Source of the DNA: Artemisia argyi
Taxonomy: Eukaryota > Streptophyta > Magnoliopsida > Asterales > Asteraceae
Direction: 5' to 3'
NCBI GenBank assembly: GCA_030686995.1
Contig: CM060680.1
Coordinates: 197,643,322-197,707,321 of the forward strand
DNA length: 64,000 nt
The notes under the pieces were generated by a model. That model was not told where the DNA came from. It made no database searches and worked only from the letters and a program-made list of their open reading frames with translations. Every line of letters begins with the position of its first letter. The first letter of the stretch is position 1. Of the stretch, positions 46,612 to 58,551 are shown piece after piece. The position numbers and the translations under genes were made by a program.

Positions 46612-46952
46612 ATACGGCGTATTCCTTCATTCGGATACGGTGTATTGATTTTGAAACTTATACTGCGTATTACTCTTAATTATTTGTATGTGGTATATTC
46701 AATTATTTGAATACGGCGTATTATATTTTACAAACTTAATTTTCAAATTTATACAAATACGATGTATCCCCTCTAGTGAATAACTGAATACAGCGTATTT
46801 AAAATTTTTAAAACAGAGTTGAGTACTTAACTTGAATATGGCGTATTGAGTTAATTCGATACTGTGTATTGACTTTTAAACAGATTGTACCAGTGTAATT
46901 AAAATTTAATAGCAATACGGCGTATTCAGTAATCCGAATACGGCGTATCGAT
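46612..46952 (+). repeat. Cluster of ATACGGCGTAT words in leader
   Basis: Eleven copies, exact or near-exact, of the dyad word AATACGGCGTATT between 46612 and 46952, spaced about 20-55 bp apart. Variants mostly replace C by T or G by A (GGTGTAT, GATGTAT, ACAGCGTAT). They fill the untranslated leader between the primer site and the gag start. Confidence 0.8.
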
Positions 46953-47023
46953 TCTCTGTACTTGCAGAAATTTCCTCTTCTTGCTTCACTTTACTTCACA
47001 GATTTCTGTTTTGATTTTCAGAT

Positions 47024-47131
47024 ATGATGTCAGGGTTTGAGCTAATATATCAAAATTATAGGCTAAGAATTGATGAAATATTAGCTAAGTTTGTTAGCGA
47101 AAGTCTGAAGGAACATGAAGAGAACTTGTAA
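47024..47131 (+). pseudogene. Athila-like gag remnant
   Basis: A short frame MMSGFELIYQNYRLRIDEIL...HEENL then stop. Gag of Athila elements is several hundred residues, so nearly all of it is missing here. Identified mainly from position between leader and protease. Confidence 0.4.
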
Positions 47132-47235
47132 TGAGATCTTGTTGAAGGAACAAGGCAATATTATGAGTGGGCTGGAGGATAAGGTAAACGAGTTATTAGG
47201 AACTTAGTGTAATGTGCAAACTATAACAAAATAAT

Positions 47236-48654
47236 ATGAAAACAGTGACAACAAGAAGTGGAAAAACAACTAATGAGGTAACCCCTACGAAAGAAGCAGA
47301 CATAGAGGTTGATATTGAAAAACCCGAGGAACCTCGAAACATTGATATGGATAAACCAACAGAGATTGTTATTGAAAGTGAAACACCTATGATTCAAGAG
47401 CAAGTCAAGAAGCCAGCCTTTGTAGAACCTTATAGACCACCAATACCATTCCCTAATCGGTTAAGAAAAGAAAAAGAAGAAGCTCAGCAACGGAAGTTTT
47501 TGTAAAATTTACGTCAACATCACATCAACATTCCTTTCATCGAAGACCTTGTCCAAATGCCAAAATACGCTAAATATTTAAAGGATTTATTGACAAATCA
47601 ATCTAAGCTAGAGGAAGCATACGGTAATGATGAATGAGAGATGCTCAGCCTTCCTATTGAACAAACTACTTTCTAAAGAAAAGGATCCAGGGATTTTTAC
47701 TATACCTTGTCAAATTAGTAATTTATCTATGAATAATGCAATAGCAGGTCTAGCAGCTAGTACAAGTTTGATGTCTTTCACTATGTATGAAAGACATGCT
47801 TAGGGGAACCCAACCAACTAGAATGAGTCTTGAACTTGCTGACAGATCCATTCAATATCCTAGGGGAATAGTATAAAACGTGCTTATAAAAGTGGATAAA
47901 TTTGTGTACCCTGTTGAATTTGTCATTCTAGATATGCTAGAAGATTCTAGGGTTTCCATAATCCTAGGAAGACCATTTTTAGCTACTGCTCGTGCTATGA
48001 TAGATGTTTTTAATAAAAAAAAAATAACAACACTACAGGTTGGAGAAGATAAAGTTATTTTTGACATGGTACAATCTATGAAGAATAATTCTGATGATGA
48101 TGAATGTTATAGTATTGATGCGATAGATGAAACTGTTAATGAGAAAGCTCAAGAGTTATTAGAAAAAGAACTGTTAGATGTATTTTTACTTCATAATTTA
48201 GAAAAGAAAAAAAAATATCACTCAAGCTGATGAATTCACTATTGTTGATGCAGAGATTGAAACGGAAAAGTGTACTTTGAGTAATGGTAATAAGGATAAA
48301 GAACATGTATATTCTGCTAGTGCAAATGAAATTGATGAAAATAAACCTACGCTTAAGAATCTTCCCGCACACTTAGAGTATGCACATTTAAACATTGATT
48401 TAAATTATCCAATTTTTATTTTAGCTAAAATGTCCATAATGGAAAAAAGCATGCTTTTACAAGTATCAGAAAGGCGCAAAGGACCAATAGCATGGAAAAT
48501 GGTAGATATCAAAGGAATAAGCCCATCATTTGGTACGCACAAATTTTTAATGGAGGATAATTTCAAACCTGTTATTGAACCTCAAAGGCGTGTAAACCCT
48601 AAAGTTCAAGATGTGGCAAAAATGAAATTGTTAAATTGCTTGATTCAGGTCTGA
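47236..48654 (+). pseudogene. Athila-like protease region remnant
   Basis: 47236-47505 encodes TRSGKTTNEV and YRPPIPFPNRLRKEKEEAQ, the linker before the protease; then stops; then QMPKYAKYLKDLLTNQSKL (about 47555-47610) and, near 47738-47765, AGLAASTSLMSF where living relatives have the catalytic ADLGAS: the active Asp is lost. 47880-48230 keeps KVDKFVYPVEFVILDM and ILGRPFLATARAMIDV. 48277-48654 is the linker to RT. Several frameshifts. Confidence 0.75.
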
Positions 48655-49064
48655 TTTATCCAATTTTAGATAGTCCTTTGGTAAGTCTTATTCTTGTGGT
48701 TCCAAAAAAAGGGGGAACCACTGTGGTTTTGAATGAAAACAATGAATTAATTCCTTCATAAACAGTAACAGAATGGAAGGTTTGTATTGATTATCGTAAG
48801 CTTAATGATACAACCAGAAAATATCACGTCCCTCTTCCATTTATTGATCAAATGCTAGAACGATTATCTGGGAATGCTTATTACTGTTTTCTTGACGGAT
48901 TTTTAGGGTATTTCAAAATTCCAATTGCTCCAGAAGATCAAGAGAAAACTACTTTTGCTTGCCCTTATGGAACATTCGCCTAGAGGAGGATGCCCGTTGG
49001 TTTATATAAAGCGCTAGCAACTTTTCAACGATGCATGAAAACAATTTTTCATGATATGGCGATA
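48655..49064 (+). pseudogene. Athila-like reverse transcriptase, truncated
   Basis: Broken frames read DSPLVSLILVVPKKGGTTVV, VCIDYRKLNDTTRKYHVPLP, IDQMLERLSGNAYYCFLDGF, QEKTTFACPYGTFA and TFQRCMKTIFHDM. RT stops immediately before the MDD active-site block; that block and everything to RNase H is missing, replaced at 49056 by unrelated sequence. In-frame stops near 48759 and 48980. Confidence 0.75.
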
Positions 49065-49134
49065 ATAATAAATAGTTGCATCCTCATTCAATTTGTATTT
49101 AACACGTTTGCAAGTTGGATATTGACAAGTCCAT
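49056..49134. other. Inverted copy of 52727-52805 (filler DNA)
   Basis: About 79 bases that match the reverse complement of 52727-52805 at roughly 90% by eye (ATAATAATAAAT, TGCATCCTCATT, TTTAACACGTTTGC and AGTTGGATATTGACAAGT shared). It sits exactly where the RT remnant is truncated. Confidence 0.75.
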
Positions 49135-49372
49135 GATATCTAGACCAATGACCCAACTTTTATTAAAATATGCTAAGTTTAATTTTTTTTTATTGCAAAA
49201 AAAAAAAACTTTTGATAAAACTTTATTCACTATGCATGAAAAAGTAAACCCTAAATTTCATATGTAGCCGAATATATTATTGAGAAAGCATATCAAATGA
49301 CAAATTATTTATTCATGTCTTTCATTTAACTAAACTAGCATATAGCTTTGTCCATATTTATTTGGGAGAAAT
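49135..49372 (+). other. Athila-like Pol scrap
   Basis: SRPMTQLLLKYAKFNF near 49140-49190 resembles the RT/RNase H connection of gypsy elements; the rest is AT-rich. Confidence 0.4.
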
Positions 49373-50781
49373 TGATAAGGAAATATCTGTTATGCTTTTA
49401 GGGGGTCACTTAAGCCCTAAATCGTGTTTTTATGATCAAATACTACCTGAAATCATTATTTTTGTCATTTCAGGTACTTTGGACCAGAATTATGGAAAAT
49501 GGTGCTTTTTGGACGTTTTTGGAGTAAAAGTGAAGAAAACGACAGAGTCAAGAAACCATGCTGAAAATAGTACCTGACAGCGTCATGAGTCACTAAGTGA
49601 CGCCGTCAGATGATGAATTAAGAGGAGGATGATCATTTACACTTGAAGCGTCAGAAAGGAATTTGGAGATTAACACGTGACGGCGTCACTTTATACCAAA
49701 AGTAGGCCGTCATGTATGTTCACAAAGAGAGACGGCCCAGAAGATTGTATCAAGTGACGAAGTCAAGGAAGGTTTATTGCGCGTCACGAAACCCTAGTGA
49801 CGACGACTTGACGACATCAGGATCTAAAATCGGAAGCCGTCACCCCTGTAAATCTATATATAGTTTTGGATTTTTCATTAATTAGGTGTGTAACTTTTGG
49901 GAGATAAAACCCTAGACGAAATTTGTTGTAACTTTAGGGTTTCCAAACCCTCTTTTCCTTCAAGTTCAATTGAAGATAAGTTTTCTTTTTAATCATTCAA
50001 TATGTCTATGTGTTGTTTGATTAATTATTTGTCTTGTCTTTCTTTTAACATGTTAGCTTAAATCTCTTTGTGTTTACTTAGATCTAATGAAACCTAGTTG
50101 TTGATTATTGGTTGTTGGTTTGTTATTAGTTGATTTGGTTAATTGATTTTCGCGTTAGGCTTAAGAAAACTGACCATAATCCTACATGGTAATAGGCTTG
50201 AACGTCTTAAGAAAGGTAATCAGATGTGTACTATGATGTTATTGGTTGTATTTAATGCATAAGTAATTGTTTATGAGGCTTAGATAGGAAGAGATAGAAG
50301 CTTATAGATTGGGGAAGGACGTACACAGCCCCATGACTGGTATTAAGGAATACAACCATTCATCCAAACAACTATAACAAATCAATTAATCAGTAAGAGA
50401 TAACTAAGGAGTAGTGAAATCTAAGTAATACATTTTTTCCCATTATAAGAAGTTCGCCAATTTACTTTTCTTGTTATTTTATTTTATTTTGCATTCGTAG
50501 TAATTTTGGGTTAGTTGACTAGCAACTAATTCCGCCCACTCTTCCAATACTCGATATTTTTATTTGCTTTAAAATGCAAAAAAGAAGCATCCCTCACCTC
50601 TAGACCTAGTTTAAGTAGTTTTTAATCCTAAAGACACTATTTTTCTAGAGAACGATCAATCCTCCGGTACTTGCCACTCACTATACTACATCGGTCAGGT
50701 ACACTGCCTGGTGGGAATTGCAAGCTTCTCAAGATCACTTGAGAAGTAAAACATTTTGCAAGGTTGCAAAACCACGCATCA
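49373..50781 (+). mobile_element. Probable solo LTR, 1.4 kb
   Basis: TGATAAGGAAATATC...CCACGCATCA, flanked by GAAAT (49368-49372) and GAAGT (50782-50786), one mismatch. TGACGGCGTCA-type words lie at 49573-49848 (among them TGACAGCGTCATG, TGACGCCGTCA, TGACGGCGTCAC), followed by TATA box CTATATATAG at 49853. The typical LTR tail is present. Same family as 44118-45161. Confidence 0.65.
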
Positions 50782-51034
50782 GAAGTGATATATCCTCTTA
50801 CTAATTTTTCCTTCAAATATTTCTACTCACACGATCCTGACATGTGTCAGAATTGACGGTTTAGATGCAGAGAGATAATGAGTGAAGAAAAAATAAAATA
50901 TTAGTGTGAGTGTAAGAAGATATGTAAGAATGTATTGTAAGAGGATATAGCAAACCTCTTTATCTCGTAATACATAAAGGAGCATGTGCTAGACGAGTCA
51001 CGTAGAAATAATATTACTCCGTACTTGAAGGAAA
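50782..51034. other. No gene seen
   Basis: Short AT-rich stretch between the solo LTR and the Helitron-like element. Confidence 0.4.
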
Positions 51035-52591
51035 TTATTATATATACTAAAAGGGGGAACGCGTTACTGTAGCAGCACTGTAGCAGCTACAGTGCTTGCT
51101 ACAGTTGACGAAACAGTGTTTTTGTGAGTTCGGAATACTGTAGCATTTTTACTGTATCACACTGTTCTTTTTTTTTAATCACAAATCCAGACCTACTAAT
51201 CCTAAATCATCACTACATCAACCAAATAATCCCATCCAAAAATCCAAACACAACATTATCCTAAAACCCTCATCTGAATCAAATCCAATCCAAAGATATG
51301 ATTTGTACCAATTTGCAACACATTCAATTCACATATCACAAAAAAAATAATAGAACACATGAAAGTATCCCCACACCAAGTAACTGAGTCGACTCAGTGG
51401 GTTGACTGAGTCAACTCGGTGAGTCGACCGAGTCGGGACAGAACGGGATCCACACGATTTATAGCATGATTAAAACATTTATAAAAAGGGTTTTATAAAA
51501 TATTTAACAACAAAAACGATTTAGTAAAGATTTATAAAAGTTAGGGTTTCGTATAATTTCAAGAAAAGTAAAAGGGGAGGCGCGTGTGGTGGTTTTCCCA
51601 TCGGAAAAGTGATGGTGGATGAAGGTGGTGGTCTCGGTGGTGAACGGCTGAAAGGAGAGTGGCGCGTAACGGTGATGTGGTGGGAGCCGGGTGCTCAACT
51701 CCTCCAGAAATATGTAAAAGTCTTCGATCTATCGATTGGGTAAAGAAAGTTTATCGCCGGAAAAATTATTCCGGTGACCGGCCGGAAACTGCTGGTGAGA
51801 TCCGGCGGGGTAGAGAGAGAGATAGTGAGTGGTGTGTGGGAAAAAGGCGGGGTAGAGATAGTGATTGGGGTTCACGGTTGTAGCGCGTGGGGCGCGTACG
51901 AGGTGATTGAGGTTGCGGGGGTGGTACGAGGGTGTCGGGGGTGTCCTGATCTATTGATTGGTGTAAAAAGGTGCGTTGCCGGAAAAGTGTTCTGGCAAGG
52001 GTGGCCGGATTCTGCTGGTGGTGGCTGCTAGAAAATAAAAAGTTAAGTGCTGCGTTTGTGTGTGTGTGTATGTGTTATTAGAGTTTGCAAAAATTAGGGC
52101 AAAGTGAGTTTTAGTTGCGTTTTTTATACCCAATTATTAGGGTAGTATTATTAGGGAGTTGGGCTTTAGGATTGGGTATTTCATTTGTAACATTGGGCTG
52201 ATACAATTTATTGGGCTATCAAAGTTATTACAAACACGATGTTGGATTTTCGTTTCGGCTTTCTTATGTCCGAAAATTTGGTTAAGTTCGGGATACAATT
52301 GATATATCAATGGGATCATTTTTAAGTATCGTTATTGAGGTGAATCAATGGTTAATTTTTGTCACAATTTTAATTTAGCTTCAAGAATCTGAGATTGAGC
52401 ACCCAACATTATGCACAAATCATTTAAAAAAAAAAAAGGAATAACAAAACATTAATATTATAAAACCAAAAAGACAACAACTCAAAACGACACTAAACGT
52501 ACGAAAAATAACCAATAGTCAAAACTATTTCACACTCAAAATATACGACAAAACACTCCCGCGGCAACGCGCGGGTTAACCCACTCGTTAG
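51035..52591 (+). mobile_element. Helitron-like element
   Basis: The left part has TATATACTAAAAGGGG, like plant Helitron 5' ends. The right end has a GC hairpin CCCGCG-gcaacg-CGCGGG (52558-52575) followed by TTAACCCACTCGTTAG, close to the Helitron 3' layout of a hairpin ~10-15 bp before CTRR. The exact TC start is not visible. Inside are an AGCACTGTAG/CTACAGTGCT palindrome (51075-51097), a cluster of ACTGAGTCGACTCAGT-type words (51379-51436) and a GC-rich block (51570-52030) that could be captured host sequence; no gene frame is convincing. Confidence 0.5.
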
Positions 52592-52922
52592 AAACAAAAC
52601 TTGAAATAAAACTGGTATTGCAGTTTCATTGTTGGGGGTAGAGGTGGGATACTCTTATGGTACGTTACATAAGTAGGTGTGCATTTTAAATCATCACTAT
52701 TTCGAGTTAAAAGCACCACTGTCCTTGTCCATGAACTTGTCAATATCCAACTAGCAAACGTGTTAAATCAAATTAAATGAGGATGCAGCCATTTATTATT
52801 ATCTCCATTAAAATAATATAAAATATACTATTACTCCGTATTTTATTCTGAGAGATGATATTAACGGAAAACAAACTTATCAAGACGTTACAACATACAG
52901 ACCGACCAAACTCAACGTACGC
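52592..52922. other. Intergenic; source-like copy of filler
   Basis: Contains 52727-52805, present inverted at 49056-49134. Otherwise AT-rich with no gene. Confidence 0.4.
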
Positions 52923-52923
52923 T

Positions 52924-53394
52924 CCGTTCTCGAGTTATTTTTTAAAAGGAAAGGAAAGGAAATGACAGGAAATTGAAATTTTATTGTGTTCTCGAGTTTT
53001 TTTTGGACAGAAAGGAAAGGAAACAGGAAGGAAATGATAGGAAAATTCTAGTGATTTTCCTATAAGAATTTTCCGCCCAAATATGGGCTGATTTGGACGG
53101 AAAGTATTTTACACTCGCACTATTTAGTATATAATGACCAATATAACTTTCAATATTTACTCATATTCGACTCTTATGATAAAATGAACATATCTAAAAG
53201 TGCATAAATGTAATTATATCTCTTTTTCTTTCTTTTCTTTCCAACTCGAGAACACAACATTATTTCATTTCCTTTCCTTTCATTTCAACTCAAGAACACG
53301 AAATATAAAATCAACTTTCTTTCCTTTCCTTTTCATTTCTTTTCTCTTCTTTTCACATCATTTCTATTCCCACCTAGAAAAACTCGAGAACGAT
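52924..53394. mobile_element. Nested MITE pair, CGTTCTCGAG ends
   Basis: The outer ends CGTTCTCGAGTTATTTTT (52924) and, from the right, CGTTCTCGAGTTTTTC (53393) are inverted repeats. Inside, TGTTCTCGAGTTTTTTTTGG (52987) pairs with TGTTCTCGAGTTGGAAAG from the right (53260). Two sets of related ends imply one element inserted in another, or an end duplication. The arms are rich in AAAGGAAAGG/CCTTTCCTTT. Non-coding. Confidence 0.6.
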
Positions 53395-53405
53395 GTTGCA
53401 TCCAC

Positions 53406-54280
<875 letters not shown>

Positions 54281-54286
54281 AACAGT

Positions 54287-55378
54287 GGAAAAATAACATC
54301 ACTTACACTAAAACTAATTTCAAAGCCATATTAATTAAAACCAACACAAATTAAGTGCCCGTTTGGTACATGTGATTTGCTTGGGTTTTGGATTTAATAA
54401 ATGTAAATTATGTGTTTGGTTGTGTTAATGGGGTTTAAAATTGAGATTCAACTCCAATGGTCCCACACTTTTCAAAAGTAAGGAGAGGGGTATGGTTTTT
54501 TAAATATTTATATTTTTTGTGAACCCCACTTACAACTCTACTCTCATTTATCTCTATATTTATTTTTAATAATAATATTTTTTATTACAAAAATATTATT
54601 AAAATAATTAATACTATTAAATATTATTTTCTCTCTCATATATTAAATCAAAATTCAAATCCTATTCTACAACTTTACATTTAAATCCAAAATTTAATCT
54701 AAACTCATCTACAAACCAAACGGACCCTAAACCTATATTTATTTGAACAATGATGCATCACAAAAAGTTTATAAAATTATATTCAACAATAACTTGACAA
54801 CTAAATGTGAAAAATAAAAAAGAAGAAAGAAAGATTATAATACAATATGTTTGGATCACTACACTTGACACATGTACGTGTCAACAATATTATGTACAAT
54901 TTATGTGGATGTAACATTTTTCTTTCTATTTACAGCTTCTCATGCATTTCTCTTTTAATTTTTCTTCCTAACAAGACCATCTTTAACCTCCATTCCCATA
55001 TTTAACGACCTGGACTACGAGGGCCTGTCGCTCTATTTCATCTCAAAGAGGATCTAACTCTTTCTTTCCGACTTAGCCAGGGTAGGTGATCGTCAAACTC
55101 AAACTCAAAAAGCAAAGGCCTTAAAATTTATCTGTTACTACATAATTACATGCGTATTTACACATATATATCTTTTATAGAAAAAAAAAGCCAACAGGTA
55201 AAGAAAATATTGAAATGGTTCATATGCTTTACATTTAAATAATTTGAAGTTTATGGGACATGATTTTTCTTTGACAAAACTAACTAATATAATATAAGCA
55301 AAAATAACGTGCAAATTCTAAAACATTATTATATAATTCGCATCGAATAGTTGTACATTTTAGTAAAAGAGTTAACTT
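54287..55378. repeat. Tandem duplication, copy 2
   Basis: Second copy of the ~0.9-kb unit, interrupted by the MITE at 54355-54727. Confidence 0.85.
54355..54727. mobile_element. PIF/Harbinger-type MITE with empty-site twin
   Basis: Ends GTGCCCGTTTGGTA and (from the right) GGGTCCGTTTGGTT, with 3-bp TAA duplication (54352-54354 and 54728-54730). Copy 1 of the tandem duplication has the uninterrupted sequence CACAATTTAAACCTA near 53485, an empty site that fixes the borders and shows insertion after the duplication. Confidence 0.85.
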
Positions 55379-56045
55379 GCTTGCGCGTTGCAACGGATAA
55401 AAAGCGTTTATTTTATATACAAAATAAAACTAGAAATTAAGGTGTCGTACTGTCGTGTAATGAATAAGCACAAGTATTTGAGTTTGATTTCTAATACGCA
55501 TGCAATTTTATTTTTTATTTTATTTTTTTAAATTTCGCAACACTATTAATATTATAGTGTTAATACCAATAAAGACTAATAACAATAACAAGAAAAATGA
55601 TGTGAATATTCAAAATATAGAGATAAGTGGATTTAATGGCCGATTTATAGTTTTATTGAACTTTAAGGGATTAAAGTATAAAGTTTGGTGAGTTTAAAAG
55701 CTAATTTTTCTTACAACTTTAAGAAGCGTTTTTGAATATTTTGAAAAAACAAACAGCAGATGAATAGTGAAAACATTTTTGTAAATGTTATATTACTAGT
55801 GTGATACTTATAATTTATGTGTTTTGTTGGGCTATATGCATATATATAAACCTTTCCCTAAAAAAATAGAACCTAAGTAAAATCAATTAACCAAAAATGA
55901 TACAATGACCAAAAAAGAGAGTTGTTTATGTGACTCTTCATGTGAACTAAACCTACTTCAGGAGCGAACATACAAAAGAATTACAAGTATACAACTAGCT
56001 GTAGGAAAGGGTTTAATAGTAGTTGAAAATGTTGAAGGAAACGGT
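55379..56045. other. No gene seen
   Basis: AT-rich; TTGCGCGTTGCAACGG at 55381-55396 looks like a piece of a Helitron-type end. No coding frame. Confidence 0.4.
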
Positions 56046-56525
56046 TACGGTTGTAAACAAATCTGACAAATACAAATGGAGGTTTGTTCGTTTTCATTCA
56101 TGCAAGTTTAGCCGGACAAATAAGCGTACATGAATACTTAAACAGACGAAATTTCTTATTCATGTTCGTTCGTTAACAAAATAAGATTGTTCATGTCCGT
56201 TTATGTTCATTCATTAAGGTATTAAATGAACATAAACGAACGGAATATACAAAAACCACAAAATATCTAGAATATCGTAGCGTTTCTTTTTTGTGTGTTC
56301 GCTTGTCTAAGTTTTACCTATTTTACGAAGAGTGTATTATATGAATATACTATATTTGGACATAAACAAATGAACATACTAAACGAATATATAACCGGGA
56401 ATGAACGAGGATTATACAAAATTTTGTTAATGTTCATACATTTAATAAATAAACAATCATAAACAAACTTTTAATCGAATGGTTCATGAAATGTTTCACT
56501 AAACGTTCGGTTTATTTACAACTCC
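56046..56525. mobile_element. Probable hAT MITE, GAACGAAC-rich
   Basis: Ends GGTTGTAAACAAAT and (from the right) GAGTTGTAAATAAACC are inverted repeats. The interior is built from repeated TTCATGTTCGTT/GAACATAAACGAAC words in both orientations. No target duplication recognised. Confidence 0.5.
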
Positions 56526-56954
56526 AGAAATAGTTATCGACTTACCTATGATGCTATGATATCAATCGAAAATGATATTTAATTGCAAATTGACGACATA
56601 AATATGTTACGGTTATGTAAAATGTTTTTCTGTAAAAGTAGAAATACAAATGTATATACTTTAACAAGTTATTCTTCTGTGTATTCCACTTTTTTCTTAT
56701 TTTTATTAAATCGGGAGGAAAGTGCAAAATATATTCATGTCGTTTATACATTTTGGCATTTTACATCTCTGTCAGAAATTTTTGGCAATACACATCCCCC
56801 ATAGGGCAAACGTTCGCCACAATACATCCCTCGTTAACAATGAGGACTAACGGTGCAAATTTTTTCTCCGTTATCTCTTAACGAGACTGAAATTATTACA
56901 CCGTTAGCCTTCGTTAGCCAATCATTTGCACCGTTAGTCCTCTTTTTGAGTTCT

Positions 56955-57670
56955 TTTCCGTTTTTTGTACGTTTTATCTATTTTTTGTACGTTTTATCCG
57001 TTTTTTGTCAGTTTTTTTTTCCATTTTTTTGTACGTTTTATCAGTTTTTTAACGTTTTTATCCGTTTTTTGTACGTTATATCTATTTTTTGTCAGTTGTT
57101 TTTCGTTTTTTGTACGTTTTATCAGTTTTTTTACGTTCTATCCGTTTTTTGTGCGTTTTTATCCGTTTTTTTGTACGTTTTATTTGTTTTTTTACGTTCT
57201 ATCCGATTTTTGTGCGTTTTTATCCATTTTTTTTACGTTTTAATCCTTTTTTTGCCAGTTTTCCCCTTTTTTGTACGTTTTATCAGTTTTTAACGTTTTT
57301 ATCCGTTTTTTGTACATTTTATCCATTTTTTTGTCAGTTGTTTTCCCTTTTATGTACATTTTATATGTTTTTTTATGTTTTAATCCGTTTTTTGTACGTT
57401 TTATGCATTTTTTGTCAATTGTTTTCCGTTTTTTGTACGTTTAATCCATTTTTTGTCAGTTTTATCCCATTTTTTGTACGTTTTATCATTTTTTGTACGT
57501 TTTATCAATTTTTTATCAGTTTTTTTTCATTTTTTTTACGTGTTATCAGGTTTTTACGTTTTTTGTACGTTTACGTTTAATTCATTTTTTATACGTTTTA
57601 TCAATATTTTATCAATTTTTTTTTCATTTTTGAACGTTTTATCAGTTTTAATTTGTTTTTTGTACGTATA
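56955..57670. repeat. T-rich minisatellite, CGTTTTTTGTACGTTTTATC
   Basis: About 30 degenerate copies of a ~20-26-bp unit CGTTTTTTGTACGTTTTATC (variants ACGTTTTTATC, GTCAGTTTT). The Phe-rich frames reading FVRFI/FCTFYxFF through it are products of the repeat, not proteins. The array abuts sequence with inverted CCGTTAG/CTAACGG words (56850-56945). Confidence 0.92.
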
Positions 57671-57729
57671 AAACGTTAAAAAAACCTGACAAACAAAAGA
57701 TAAAACATTAGAAGTAGGAAATCATCACT

Positions 57730-58551
57730 AGAGTACCTTAGGAAATTTAAGGATGAATGTTTCATACTTAAGACAATAGGGAGAGAATAATACATGGTGT
57801 TATTCATTCACTTAGGTATCTCCTTATGCCTTGACTTGTTACTAGGTAGTAACTTGTGTTTGGATCTTGCTTTGTACTCTTAAAATGTTTATATGTGAAA
57901 CTATGTGCTCTAATTTGAAAATTTGTTATCTTCACTTAAGTAAGTGATATGTTTATGCTTGATTGATAGATCCATTCTATGAACAACTATGCGGTAGTGT
58001 TATGCATGTGCTTATCAACATTTGGAACATAATGATTTGAATACGTATTATATGCATAGGTTATGATGTATTGTGCATAAATAGATGTGATGTTACGCTT
58101 TAACTAACCCATGTTGCAAGTTTCCAAATGGTAACCTAACCCATTTTGGACTTCCACATGTGAGGATTTCTAGTTTGTTGTGTATTGTATTTCTATGTGT
58201 AGCTAGGCCACCACAAAGGTGAGGCTCTTGACCCATGGATTCCCGCCTTGAAATAAGGGGGAGCTATGTTCAAGGGGGAGCACATTCAGGTGCACAAACA
58301 AGCTAGCTTATTTATCCCACAGGCCCAAGTTCGAAACCTGGCTTGATTGGTAGTCCCGCCTTTTTGATTCGACAAAAGGGGGAGAAAGAAAGCAAGAGTG
58401 TGAAGACCATTCAAGAATTGTCAAAGGCCTCACCAAATTACAAGGCAAAGGTTAAGATGCAAGCTACACCAAAGGCGCGCTTTGTCTTCGCTAAGTTTGG
58501 TAATTTTATTTGCTTTCGATTTTTGTTTGTCATCATCAAAAAGGGGGAGAT
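57730..58551 (+). other. SIRE-like 3' internal region
   Basis: Contains repeated polypurine tracts AAGGGGGAG (about 58255, 58276, 58376) ending with AAAAAGGGGGAGA (58538-58550) directly before the LTR. This is the typical 3' end of SIRE/Maximus copia elements; its upstream Pol is absent, cut by the minisatellite region. Confidence 0.65.

Noticed and set aside
46612..46952. CRISPR-like array from regular ATACGGCGTAT repeats
   Set aside because: Repeat too short, spacers irregular and degenerate, no cas genes, plant retroelement context.
51659..52031. Gly/Arg/Val-rich frames of 74-85 residues
   Set aside because: GC-rich block in a Helitron-like element; several frames open at once and none has a recognisable domain.
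56853..57671. Overlapping Phe-rich frames of 72-163 residues, looking like membrane proteins
   Set aside because: All arise from the T-rich minisatellite; three frames give the same FxxF pattern because of the repeat.
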